64,000 nt of DNA from Asaia siamensis (GTDB taxonomy: Bacteria > Pseudomonadota > Alphaproteobacteria > Acetobacterales > Acetobacteraceae), in NCBI RefSeq assembly GCF_014635085.1, contig NZ_BMCH01000003.1:434001-498000 (forward strand), written 5' to 3'. Positions within the stretch are counted from its first letter, which is position 1. Each line of letters begins with the position of its first letter. Below are positions 55,167 through 63,380 of this stretch, in pieces. The position numbers and the translations under genes are program-made. The notes beneath the pieces are model-generated. The model searched no databases. It was not told the DNA's origin and worked only from the letters and a program-made list of their open reading frames with translations.

Positions 55167-55435
55167 CCCTGCGCGCGGCGGCGAGCGATCACGTCGCGCA
55201 ATTCAGCGAAGACGGTCTCGGCCGGGATGCTCGACCCGCTCTCATCCCCAAGCCGGATCGCCTCGCGCAGGGCATCGAGATCACGACGGTCGGTATCGCG
55301 CCGGCGCATCCATTCGCGCAACGCCTCGCGCACGACCTCGCTGGTCGAGGCATATTCACCGCCATCGACGGACTGGCGCAGGATCGCGGCCATCTCGGAC
55401 GGCACGGTGATGGTCATCCGTTCGATTGTGGACAT
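55163..55435 (-). CDS. parD: ParD-family antitoxin
   Basis: A 90-residue ribbon-helix-helix antitoxin: RMTITVPSEMAAILRQSVDGGEYASTSEVVREALREWMRRRD. The C-terminal arm (LDALREAIRLGDESGSS..VFAELRDVIARRR) should bind the toxin. The start at 55435 is the ATG before MSTIERM; the longer upstream frame overlaps the relaxase gene. Stop and start overlap with parE by 4 bases; autoregulation is expected. Confidence 0.9.
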   Translation of the reverse strand: MSTIERMTITVPSEMAAILRQSVDGGEYASTSEVVREALREWMRRRDTDRRDLDALREAIRLGDESGSSIPAETVFAELRDVIARRRAQG

Positions 55436-55523
55436 AAGGCGGCGCCTCCCAAGTGAGCATACTTTATCATACTTATGAAGTATCCGCTTTGTCAGCCGAA
55501 AACCTTCAGGCGAGCAGCCGACA

Positions 55524-57278
55524 TCAAATCCCCAGCCCACGCTTCCGCCCGAAATTCCAGTCCACCGATCCACCCGGCGACAGGGTGCCGGAAACCTGCC
55601 GTCCGAGCTTCTGCTCCAGCGCCGGGCGCCACGGCACGAGCTGGAAGCCCATCCCGTCATCGACCATCGCGAACCGCCCCGAGAACAGGGCCACCCGCTG
55701 GCGATAGACCCCCGAGACGATCTCGCCTTCCCGCGCGGGCCGATGCTCCAGCCCGGTCTGCGCCGCCAGCCTGGCCGTCGCCTGATCGAGATCGCGTTGG
55801 CGCAGGGTGCCGATCAGGTCGGGCGCGAACACCACCCGCTCGCCCTGCCGCCGGGCCAGACCCTCAGATTCCAGATGGTCGATCCGTTGCGTCATCGCCT
55901 CGTGGACCTCTCCGCCGAAGCCCGCATTGGCCAGCGCCGGATCCTTGGCGAGCAACTGGCGATCGAGCCAGGTCGCGCCCGGTGCCGTCACCTGCTCGGC
56001 CAGCGTGAAGTCCGAGCGGGTCGCCAGTGACAGGCGTTGCTGGCCCTTCGTGTCCTCCCAGCTCCGGGTCTCGACGACCGCGCCCGTCTTCGCGTCACCG
56101 GTCATGTCCAGATTAGGAAAGCGGACATGATGCGTCCGCCCGTCGGTCCCCGCGATGACCACGTAGCCCGAGCCCTTCAACTCGTCATCCAGTCCACGCT
56201 CGACCAGCCGGCCAACGATCGGATCGGCTAGCTTCTCGCCGTGGATCGCAAAGCCCGCGACATCGGGTTCCGCCCCGCCGCCGGACATGGCGCGGTGCAT
56301 GGTCTTGATGATGTCGCCCCGGATGGAAAGATCACGCAGCGTGGTTTCCAGCCCCGGCTTGAGGGTCCAACGTGCCACGCCAACGCGATCGGCCAGGCCG
56401 AGCCCTTCCAGCTTGGTCGCCCGGCCGACCAGCAGGCGCCGCAGTTTCGGGTCTTCACCGCCCGCGCCCGGCCGCAGATCGACGATACCGCCCCCTTCGT
56501 CGCTGATGTCCTGCAACGCGCGATCGAGGCTGGTCCAGCGGTCGGCGCCGATCTCGGTCTCCAGGGCGGTGCGAATTTCCTGCTCGCTGCGCGGGCCAAG
56601 CTCAAGCGTCACCCGTTCGGCGGCGCGGTCGCGCAGGCCCTGACTGATATAGGCGCGGCTGATCACCAGATCCTTGCCGTCATCGGCGACCCCGCGCACC
56701 AGGATGTGGACGTGCGGATTGTCGGTGTTCCAGTGATCCACCCCGACCCAGTCCAGCTTCGTGCCGAGGTCTCGCTCCATGTCCTGCATCAGTTCGCGTG
56801 CGAAGCCCCGCAGATCCTCCATCCGCGCCGCATCCTCGGGCGAGACGATGAAGCGGAAATGGTGGCGGTCATCTTCGCACCGTTCCGCGAAGGCCTTGCT
56901 GTCCGCTTCGTCAGACCCGGCATCGAACAGATGGGCCCTGGCACCATCGCGGGTCACGCCCTCGCGCCTGAGATAGGCGATATGCCGGGCGAGCGGCGCG
57001 GAACGAAAGCGCGTGCCCTGCTGGCGGACGACCCGCGCCTTGACCACGACCCGACGGGCATTGCTGCGCAGCCGCATGGACAGGGCCGCGCGCCGGCCGC
57101 GCCCGAAACGGGAACCCCCGCCACCACCCCTGCCCGTCGCTCCGAACCGGGTGCCGGTATGACCGGCCTTCTTCGCGGCACGCATGACCTCACCGACGAA
57201 GGATTTCGGTCGTGCGCCCTGATTGCCATGCTGGATGCGTCCGGGCCGGACGTTCAGGCTGTCATCGCGCGTCGCCAT
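55524..57278 (-). CDS. virD2: Conjugative relaxase with DUF3363 domain
   Basis: A 584-residue relaxase. The N-terminal relaxase core has the motif III histidines in HWNTDNPHVHILVRG (about residue 195); upstream RHIAYLRREGV..GARAHLFD supplies the region near the catalytic Tyr, and HHFRFIVSPEDA is visible. The C-terminal DUF3363 region starts about residue 300. It nicks oriT and leads the DNA into the recipient. The basic Gly/Arg-rich N-terminal stretch is usual. The ATG at 57278 is chosen; the longer frame to 57329 is less likely. Confidence 0.92.
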   Translation of the reverse strand: MATRDDSLNVRPGRIQHGNQGARPKSFVGEVMRAAKKAGHTGTRFGATGRGGGGGSRFGRGRRAALSMRLRSNARRVVVKARVVRQQGTRFRSAPLARHIAYLRREGVTRDGARAHLFDAGSDEADSKAFAERCEDDRHHFRFIVSPEDAARMEDLRGFARELMQDMERDLGTKLDWVGVDHWNTDNPHVHILVRGVADDGKDLVISRAYISQGLRDRAAERVTLELGPRSEQEIRTALETEIGADRWTSLDRALQDISDEGGGIVDLRPGAGGEDPKLRRLLVGRATKLEGLGLADRVGVARWTLKPGLETTLRDLSIRGDIIKTMHRAMSGGGAEPDVAGFAIHGEKLADPIVGRLVERGLDDELKGSGYVVIAGTDGRTHHVRFPNLDMTGDAKTGAVVETRSWEDTKGQQRLSLATRSDFTLAEQVTAPGATWLDRQLLAKDPALANAGFGGEVHEAMTQRIDHLESEGLARRQGERVVFAPDLIGTLRQRDLDQATARLAAQTGLEHRPAREGEIVSGVYRQRVALFSGRFAMVDDGMGFQLVPWRPALEQKLGRQVSGTLSPGGSVDWNFGRKRGLGI

Positions 57279-57525
57279 GGCCCCGCTCTCCGCTTCGATG
57301 TGCTCCTGACGGCGCCCGGATCGTTGCAAAGATTAGGAAAATCGCGTGAAGAGCCGCAGGTGGTGCGTGGTGAGAGGACAAATTCCCCAATCAAACCAAC
57401 CACATGCAGTCCCGAATGGGCGCTGCTTTTACCTTGCCGTCCTACCCTCCGTTGCCTGCCTCCCCCCGGCACCCCATCCCCAAGGCACCCATCGCCCACC
57501 AGCGCCCGATGGACCGGAACGGGGC
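57279..57525. other. Non-coding region upstream of the relaxase, oriT candidate
   Basis: No gene is recognised. In related elements oriT lies near the relaxase gene, and this is the only non-coding stretch of size beside it. I see only a short CATCG/CGATG inverted repeat, so the assignment rests on position. Confidence 0.3.
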
Positions 57526-58227
57526 TCATCGGCGCGCCTCCCCATGCCCTGAAGCGATGAACAGCCCGACCGACTGCGGTGCGAGTGCCGTCCAGTCTGT
57601 CCGGCGAGCGTCGTCGGCATGCACCGGATCGTGCGCGCTCTCGCCATGCCGAGGGGCATTTTCTGTGCGCAGGAACGACGCCGGAAAGAGGGAAGAATCC
57701 TGCCATGATCGTGCCGTTGGAGCGCCGACCGCGATGTTATCGGCAAGCGGAAGAGCCAGCCGCGCGCTGACGGATGCGACGTAATTCAGCGTCTCGACAG
57801 GGAGCGGCCGGCCGGTCGCAAGATGTTCGTCATAGCGCGCGGGACCGGCATTATAGGCGGCAAGGAATCCGGCCTCGCCATAGCGGTCGCGCATCCACCG
57901 CAGATAGGTCGCACCGGCCAGAATGTTGTCGTGGGGGTCGAACGGATCGTCGCCGAGACCGAGGGATGCGCGCAGGCTGGACCATGTGCCGGGCATCACC
58001 TGCATGAGCCCCATTGCACCCGCCGACGACACGGCATGCGCGTCGCCCCGGCTCTCCGCATGCAGGACGGCAGCAATCCATGAGGCCGGAATCTGCGCGC
58101 GCGTGGCGGCTTCCGCGATCATGTCGGCGTACGGATCAGCCTGCGCCATGCGAACGGGTGACACGGAAACCAACACTGCAACCAGCGCGTTCGCGACAAG
58201 ATCGCGAACCTTCCTACCGCCGGTCAT
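57526..58227 (-). CDS. Lytic transglycosylase (VirB1-like)
   Basis: A 233-residue protein with a signal peptide (LVANALVAVLVSVSPVRMAQA). The SLT domain has the catalytic Glu in AAVLHAESRGDAHAVSSAGAMGLMQVMPGTW and the AAYNAGPARYDEH motif. It opens peptidoglycan for the transfer channel. It starts 14 bases inside the end of the DUF736 gene and belongs to the traF-relaxase block. Confidence 0.92.
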   Translation of the reverse strand: MTGGRKVRDLVANALVAVLVSVSPVRMAQADPYADMIAEAATRAQIPASWIAAVLHAESRGDAHAVSSAGAMGLMQVMPGTWSSLRASLGLGDDPFDPHDNILAGATYLRWMRDRYGEAGFLAAYNAGPARYDEHLATGRPLPVETLNYVASVSARLALPLADNIAVGAPTARSWQDSSLFPASFLRTENAPRHGESAHDPVHADDARRTDWTALAPQSVGLFIASGHGEARR

Positions 58228-58552
58228 CGCGCTTCACCGGACGGTTCCAGACCAGATGAAAGGCACGCCCCTGACGGTCGGACTGGAACAGATTGGCGCG
58301 GATCGGCTGCGTCAGCATGGGGTCGTCGAGAACGAGCGAGAGGTAAGTGCCCGCCTTCTCGCCGGTGCGTTTCCAGGCCGCACCGATCTCCGGGCCGGTA
58401 TCGGCCTCGCCGAGATGGACGCGATAGTCGGGCGCATGCTCGGCGTCCGACGGTGTCGCCGGCACGATCGTCAGTTCGACGTCGAGGGCGAGCGTGCGCA
58501 GCCGACCGGCGAAGCCGTCAGCCGTGCGCGTGAAAGTTCCGATCTGGGCCAT
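58214..58552 (-). CDS. DUF736 family protein
   Basis: A 112-residue protein starting MAQIGTFTRTADGFAGRLRTL, with the typical ADTGPEIGAAWKRTGEKAGTYLSLVLDDP segment. DUF736 proteins are almost confined to conjugative elements of this type; their role is unknown. The ATG at 58552 follows the traF stop (58554) with minimal spacing. Confidence 0.9.
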   Translation of the reverse strand: MAQIGTFTRTADGFAGRLRTLALDVELTIVPATPSDAEHAPDYRVHLGEADTGPEIGAAWKRTGEKAGTYLSLVLDDPMLTQPIRANLFQSDRQGRAFHLVWNRPVKRDDRR

Positions 58553-58553
58553 G

Positions 58554-59096
58554 TCAGCCTCGTTTCTGCTTGGGGGTGGGAGACATCGGTGACGGCACGA
58601 GCCACAGCGGTTGCGCGCGGCCGAGCACCGCGGCGACCGGCAGGGCACCGAAATACCGGCCGTCGAGGCTGGTCGGGACTGCCGGATTCATGACGAAGAT
58701 CTGGCCGGGCAAAACGTGCCGACAGCCCTGCCAGACCGGCAGCGGACGGCCGCGATGGTCGCGGGCCAGCGCATCGCCGAGCAGCTTGCCGTCGACTGAA
58801 ACGGCCGCACCGATCCGACAGACCAGTTGCCCCGGCAGTGCTACCACCGGCTTGAGCAGCGGCACGCCGAGCGGCAGATAGCCACCGCGCGCCAGCAGAG
58901 CGGCGATGTCGGCCGGGGGCCTGATCGCGATCAGGTCGCCGACATGCAGGATGCGCACCGATTGTAGACGATACAGGCCGACCGGTGTGCTGGCGGTGGC
59001 ATTCCAGATCAGCCGGGGCGCCGGATGGATCACCACTGACGTGCCAGCACCGAGCATTGCGAAATACGTGGTAAAGAACCAGCCGAAGCGCGTCAT
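58554..59096 (-). CDS. traF: TraF, S26-family conjugal transfer peptidase
   Basis: A 180-residue membrane protein with an N-terminal helix (FFTTYFAMLGAGTSVVI) and the S26 fold: catalytic Ser in ASTPVGLYRL and general-base Lys in LLKPVVALPGQLV. In related conjugation systems TraF processes (cyclises) the TrbC pilin. It overlaps the DUF2840 gene by 4 bases. Confidence 0.9.
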   Translation of the reverse strand: MTRFGWFFTTYFAMLGAGTSVVIHPAPRLIWNATASTPVGLYRLQSVRILHVGDLIAIRPPADIAALLARGGYLPLGVPLLKPVVALPGQLVCRIGAAVSVDGKLLGDALARDHRGRPLPVWQGCRHVLPGQIFVMNPAVPTSLDGRYFGALPVAAVLGRAQPLWLVPSPMSPTPKQKRG

Positions 59097-59557
59097 GACA
59101 CCGCCCTCCGACGCAGCCAGGCGTGGTGGCGGTCGCGTGTGTAGGGGCGTGCCGCCTGCCCGGAGAGCATCCGATTGTGCAGATGCCGCCAATGTTCGGG
59201 CGCGACATCGACCGGGTCGATGCCGATGGCTTCGATACGATCGACGGCTTCCAGCACCAGCCGGACCTTCGACCAGCCGCTCTGGCGCAGCAGGCTCTCG
59301 CCGCCGGGCCGCACGAACGGCACCGTCTGATAGGGCTCGCCGGGAGCGGTGACGCGCACGATGTCGATGCAGGACACCACCGTGCCGTAATCGTTCGCCG
59401 CCCAGCGCAGGAACGCGAACACGGTGTCCGGTGGAAAGCTCAGTATCCGCCGGCGACGGTCGAGAATCTGCTCATGGGCGACAGAGCCAAAACGGATCCA
59501 GTGCTCGATGCGCTTCTCGATCCAGGTCAGTTCGACATGCGCGAGGGTGTCGGTCAT
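59093..59557 (-). CDS. DUF2840 family protein
   Basis: A 154-residue protein with the DUF2840 pattern (LTWIEKRIEHWIRFGSVAHEQILDRRRRILSF, then FAFLRWAANDYGTV and GWSKVRLVLEAVDRIEA). It occurs between the parA region and traF in this element class. Function is unknown. Its stop overlaps traF and its start overlaps the RHH gene. Confidence 0.88.
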   Translation of the reverse strand: MTDTLAHVELTWIEKRIEHWIRFGSVAHEQILDRRRRILSFPPDTVFAFLRWAANDYGTVVSCIDIVRVTAPGEPYQTVPFVRPGGESLLRQSGWSKVRLVLEAVDRIEAIGIDPVDVAPEHWRHLHNRMLSGQAARPYTRDRHHAWLRRRAVS

Positions 59558-59796
59558 GGCACATCTCCAGAAGTATCGGGGAACTCGCGGGCCAGCAGGG
59601 CGCGCAGCATGTCGGCGACCGTGATGCCGCGCTGGAACGCCGCGACCTTAAGCCGGGCGCGCAGCGCTGGCGTGACGTCGATCGTCAGCCGGGCGGTAAA
59701 GAGGTTGGCAGCCGCAGGCTTGTCCGGCGCCTTGACCCAGCGTTCCGGGTCGGCGGGGCGCGACGCGAAGCCGGGCAGCGTGCGACGCTCCGTCAT
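59554..59796 (-). CDS. Ribbon-helix-helix protein downstream of parA (ParB-like partner)
   Basis: An 80-residue protein with a C-terminal ribbon-helix-helix: ARLTIDVTPALRARLKVAAFQRGITVADMLRALLAREF. The N-terminal part is Pro/Arg-rich. It probably binds a centromere-like site with the upstream ParA. The start overlaps the ParA-methyltransferase stop by 4 bases. Confidence 0.85.
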   Translation of the reverse strand: MTERRTLPGFASRPADPERWVKAPDKPAAANLFTARLTIDVTPALRARLKVAAFQRGITVADMLRALLAREFPDTSGDVP

Positions 59797-61172
59797 GGCG
59801 CAATTCCCTCGCCAAGCGGCAGCACGGAGGCGATGCGGTCACGCGCCTTCTGCGCCATCACCGGATCAATCTCGCAGCCGACATAGCGCCGGCCGATCAG
59901 CCGGCAGGCGACGCCCGCCGCACCAGAGCCGGCGAACCAGTCGCCCACCAGGCCACCCGGCGGGCAGCTCGTGCGGATCAGGATCTCCAGCAATGCCACC
60001 GGCTTCTCGGTCGGGTGGATGGCCCGGCCATGCGCATTGCGGACCGGAATCACGGAGCGCATCAGGCGCGGGCCACCGTCCTCGCTGACGTAATGGCCGG
60101 CATCGATCTGGCCCATATGGGGCGGCCGATGTTTCCGCCACACCGTGCGCGCCCGTGCATCGGGCGTGGTCGGAACCGCGTTGTAGACGGCACGCCAGGG
60201 CGTATCGTCGCGATAGAACTGGACGATCAATTCATGCACGCGCCGGAACCGATCGGCATGGAAGCTGGAACCGTTCTGCTTCTCCCAGACCAGTTCCTGG
60301 GCATATTTCCAGCCCGCATTCCGAAATGCCGCGTTGGATGCGAGAAAGCTCCGCAGCGAGCCGAACACCCAGAGCGAGCCGCTGGGTTTCAGGGCGGCGA
60401 GAGCCTTGCCTGGCCAGTCCGCTATGCGCCGGTCCCAGGCGAGCGACGTATCGCCATAGGGCGGGTCGGCCAGGATCATGTCGTAGGGGCCATGCCAGGG
60501 CATCAGGAGCGCGCTGTCGCCGGTCAGGAGGGTGCATGATACCATGCCCCCGATCTCGGTCGTCAGAGCGGCGATTTCGCGGGCAGCGATCCCCTGCGGG
60601 CGCAGGTCGCAGACCAGGCGGCCGGTGCGCGCGGCATCGGCGAAGGCGACCCGCTGGCCGATCCGCGCCATGAGCGCCGCCGGCTCATGCCCCACCAGCG
60701 CCAGCCGGGTCTCGCGGGCGATGACCGTGCGCGCAGCGCAACGGTTGAGCACGAAACGAGCCAGCAGGCCGGGACGGAAGAGGCGCGCCTCTTCCAGCAG
60801 CCGCAGCATTTCGGCCGAGGCCCAGCCGTCGAATGGCGAGGGTTGCACCGGGATCAGCACCAGATCGGCGGCCAGCAGGGCGGAGCGCAGCAGCGCCGCT
60901 ACCCGCGGGGGACCGTCGATGACGACGTGATCCACCCCCAGAGCCAGGGCCAGTGCCTCGTGGTGCATCGTGTCGCGCGCCAGCCCGATCACGCCGAACA
61001 GCCGGGGCAGTCCCTCCCGCGCCCGCTGCGCCGACCAGTCCAGCGCCGAGCCCTGCGGATCGGCATCGATGACCGTCACGCGCTGGCCTTCCCGAGCCCA
61101 TTGGCCGGCAAGATGCAGCGCCAGCGTCGTCTTGCCGACGCCGCCCTTCTGGTTGAGGAAGGCCGCGATCAT
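59793..61172 (-). CDS. ParA ATPase fused to a DNA methyltransferase
   Basis: A 459-residue frame holding two enzymes. Residues 1-205 are a ParA/MinD ATPase (deviant Walker A LNQKGGVGKTTLALHLA, then IDADPQGSALDWSAQRA). Residues about 210-459 are an N6-adenine/N4-cytosine methyltransferase with DPPY (ILADPPYGDTSLAWD) before the SAM-binding FxGxG (DWFAGSGAAGVA), the beta-class order. The join (ALTTEIGGMVSCTLLTGDSALL) has an internal ATG at 60545 behind a GGGGGC run, so the methylase might also be made separately. The ATG at 61172 has GGAGAGGGG upstream and overlaps the repA stop. Confidence 0.85.
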   Translation of the reverse strand: MIAAFLNQKGGVGKTTLALHLAGQWAREGQRVTVIDADPQGSALDWSAQRAREGLPRLFGVIGLARDTMHHEALALALGVDHVVIDGPPRVAALLRSALLAADLVLIPVQPSPFDGWASAEMLRLLEEARLFRPGLLARFVLNRCAARTVIARETRLALVGHEPAALMARIGQRVAFADAARTGRLVCDLRPQGIAAREIAALTTEIGGMVSCTLLTGDSALLMPWHGPYDMILADPPYGDTSLAWDRRIADWPGKALAALKPSGSLWVFGSLRSFLASNAAFRNAGWKYAQELVWEKQNGSSFHADRFRRVHELIVQFYRDDTPWRAVYNAVPTTPDARARTVWRKHRPPHMGQIDAGHYVSEDGGPRLMRSVIPVRNAHGRAIHPTEKPVALLEILIRTSCPPGGLVGDWFAGSGAAGVACRLIGRRYVGCEIDPVMAQKARDRIASVLPLGEGIAP

Positions 61173-62224
61173 GACCCCTCTCCGGGGGTTTTCCACGGAT
61201 CGGCGGGGGTGCCAACATCCTTAAAGTTAGACTCTTTTAAGTTAGATTCTAAGTTAAGGGTGCCATAACCATTTGATTCGACGCCCTGATTCGGCGTTTT
61301 CCGCAAACGATAGCACGGATGCCGTGGCAGTGATGGCACGGATAAATCCACAACTGATAGCACGGATGGATTCACAGCTTGTCCACAGGCGCCTGTGGAT
61401 AGTTTGGCAGGCGCGAAGGCCAGCGTGTCATTGCCATTGCGGTCGAGGCGCACCGACAGCCGATAGCCCGGAAAAGGCTGGAGCTTCGCCATTTCGCGCA
61501 GTTCGAAGGCAAAGCGGCGATAGGGGGAAAGACTGGCGGATTTTTCGTAGAGATGGCGCAGGCCGAAGGCCCAGCCCGTACGCTGGCGACCACCATGCTT
61601 GCGCACAATGCGATAGAGCCAGCGCTCCAGGCCCCCAGTGAGGCCAAAATAGGCCGGGTCGATGGTCAGCACGAGCGCGTCGTCGAGAACCGCCTGGTAG
61701 AACCAGTCGGGCAGGATCAGTTCGATCACGCGGGTGCGCCCTTCCCGGGCGGTGTGCCGCTTCCATTCGTTGATCCAGGAAAAGCGGTGCAGTTGCCCCT
61801 TCCCGGTCTGCCGGAGCGAGGTCTTGATCGTGGTGGATTGCAGTCGGTCGAACGCCGCTTCCAGCCGTTCATAATCCCGCGCGCTGTCGCCCCGGCCGAT
61901 GAAGGTCAGGATCTCGCGCGGGCTGGCCACCATCAGCCGCGACGTGCGCCGACCGGCGTCGCGAGCGGCAACGAGATGGCTGGCGGCCCAGATCAGCACG
62001 TCAGCATCCCAGATCGTGGCCATGCCATGTTCGGCGGACGCCTCGACCCGGATGGTGACATCCGGGGTCCGGTAATCGATCGGGACCATACGAGGGGATT
62101 TGGCGAGGCTGAAGAACGGGAACGCCATCAGATCCTGCGCGTCACGAGGGGCGAAATCTCCCGCAATTGCATGGAAGAGTTCCAGTTGCTCGCGCTCGGA
62201 GCGCATTCTGCCCGTCGGGGACAT
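61169..62224 (-). CDS. repA: Replication initiator protein RepA
   Basis: A 351-residue protein of the plasmid RepA (replication initiator A) family: QDLMAFPFFSLAKSPRMVPIDYR, then VEASAEHGMATIWDADVLIWAAS, RTSRLMVASPREIL and LERWLYRIVRKHGG. In Tn4371-like elements it supports replication of the excised circle. The C-terminal 70 residues are unusual: their DNA contains short repeats and DnaA-like boxes (see separate entry) and encodes SVVDLSVPSLPRHP-type repeats. The start overlaps the AlpA-like stop (TGATG). Confidence 0.9.
   Translation of the reverse strand: MSPTGRMRSEREQLELFHAIAGDFAPRDAQDLMAFPFFSLAKSPRMVPIDYRTPDVTIRVEASAEHGMATIWDADVLIWAASHLVAARDAGRRTSRLMVASPREILTFIGRGDSARDYERLEAAFDRLQSTTIKTSLRQTGKGQLHRFSWINEWKRHTAREGRTRVIELILPDWFYQAVLDDALVLTIDPAYFGLTGGLERWLYRIVRKHGGRQRTGWAFGLRHLYEKSASLSPYRRFAFELREMAKLQPFPGYRLSVRLDRNGNDTLAFAPAKLSTGACGQAVNPSVLSVVDLSVPSLPRHPCYRLRKTPNQGVESNGYGTLNLESNLKESNFKDVGTPADPWKTPGEGS
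61309..61402. repeat. Iteron-like repeats with DnaA-like boxes, possible oriV
   Basis: Three copies of GAT(A/G)GCACGGAT start at 61309, 61332 and 61356, spaced 23-24 bases (about two helical turns). Next to them lie TTGTCCACA (61379-61387) and TGTGGATAG (61394-61402, CTATCCACA on the other strand), each one mismatch from the DnaA box TTATCCACA. All are inside the 3' end of repA. The layout is that of an iteron-type origin; function is inferred. Confidence 0.5.
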
Positions 62225-62517
62225 CAGCGTCTGTTCCCGCGCGAGGTCGCCGGTGTAGGCGGGATCAGCGGGCTTTGCCGCGCGGCCGCCGACACGGTGC
62301 CGGCGGTGGTATCCGAGGTGTGGGCGCGTGCCCCGCTCTCGACCCAGGCCTGCAACTCATCGACCCGATAGACCACGCGGCCACCGAGCTTCGAATAGCG
62401 CGGGCCGGTGCCGTAAATACGATGTTTTTCCAAAGTGCGAATGGAAAGCCCGACGAAGCGCGAAGCGTCAGGCGTGCGCAGATAGCGCGGCGGCAGGTCG
62501 CTGTAATTGGCGGACAT
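62224..62517 (-). CDS. AlpA-like helix-turn-helix regulator
   Basis: A 97-residue protein with an excisionase/AlpA-type winged helix: RYLRTPDASRFVGLSIRTLEKHRIYGTGPRYSKLGGRVVYRVDELQAWVES. Such proteins control replication or transfer genes of conjugative elements. It is directly upstream of repA with overlapping stop/start. The Ala/Ser/Pro tail is unstructured. Confidence 0.88.
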   Translation of the reverse strand: MSANYSDLPPRYLRTPDASRFVGLSIRTLEKHRIYGTGPRYSKLGGRVVYRVDELQAWVESGARAHTSDTTAGTVSAAARQSPLIPPTPATSRGNRR

Positions 62518-62756
62518 GAGGTGGCTCCGTGATCGCTGTCTGGGGCCGCGGGACAAATGCGGCCAGCAGGGATCAGCGTGGCGGAGCGGGGTCTTACGGG
62601 ACTAGGACCGATCTCGCCTCCCGGTGAGATCGGTCCTGGCCGGACGGGAAATGACGAGGTGCCATCCCATACAAGGCCACCCTTCAAGAAAAGATTTTTG
62701 GATTATCGACGAGTTTAGCGTAGTTTATTTAGCTGAACATATTGGTTGGCGAGTAT

Positions 62757-63320
62757 ATGCGAAAAATATGTGTTACCAAATTGAAAGCTGCAGCAACGCA
62801 GCTATCTGTCGCTATTGCAATGTTTTTCAGCGAAGACGATCCAATTTCTGCTTATGCACTCTCATGCAATTCTGGGGAAATATTTAGAAAATTGTGCGGG
62901 CATAAAGAGAAAGACTATTTTTTAAGTGTTGTTGAAGATCAATTTCATCGTAAAAGCGATCTATATAAAACCTATAATTCGACGTGGAACTTCTTAAAGC
63001 ATGCTGACAAAGATCCAGATTCCATAATAGAATTTTCCGAAGAGCAACTTGTGTATTCTTTATGGATTGCCACCCATGATCTGTACCAGATCATTGATAA
63101 TCTCGCACACTTTCCAGCCGCGATGACATATTATCATTGGTACATCCAATCCTGCCCAGAATTTGCGCCCGAGAAGTGCGAATTGCCTGAAGCAAACGCA
63201 TTATTTCGACGAGCCGACCAAGACTCGGGAGGTATTCGCTACAAGGATGATAAAACCAAGCGCGCTTACGGTTTGGACATGCTGAACCGCGCCGCGTCTG
63301 GCTTGAGAATACTTCCTTAA
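62757..63320 (+). CDS. Hypothetical protein, AT-rich cargo gene
   Basis: A 187-residue protein (from MRKICVTKL). It resembles a group of unnamed proteins with the same N-terminal helices (TKLKAAATQLSVAIAMFFSEDDPISAYALS, then NFLKHADKDPDSIIEF). The HADxDP stretch is the clearest conserved part. No function is known. It is strongly AT-rich and on the plus strand among GC-rich minus-strand genes, so it is probably recent cargo between the AlpA-like regulator and the DUF2285 gene. Confidence 0.65.
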   Translation: MRKICVTKLKAAATQLSVAIAMFFSEDDPISAYALSCNSGEIFRKLCGHKEKDYFLSVVEDQFHRKSDLYKTYNSTWNFLKHADKDPDSIIEFSEEQLVYSLWIATHDLYQIIDNLAHFPAAMTYYHWYIQSCPEFAPEKCELPEANALFRRADQDSGGIRYKDDKTKRAYGLDMLNRAASGLRILP

Positions 63321-63380
63321 AATCTGTCCCGAAGCACATGCGCAACGAACGACACGCATGGGGAGCATATATATCGTCCG

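Noticed and set aside
56241-57560. 439-codon plus-strand frame opposite the relaxase
   Set aside because: Antisense to the relaxase; no recognisable protein.
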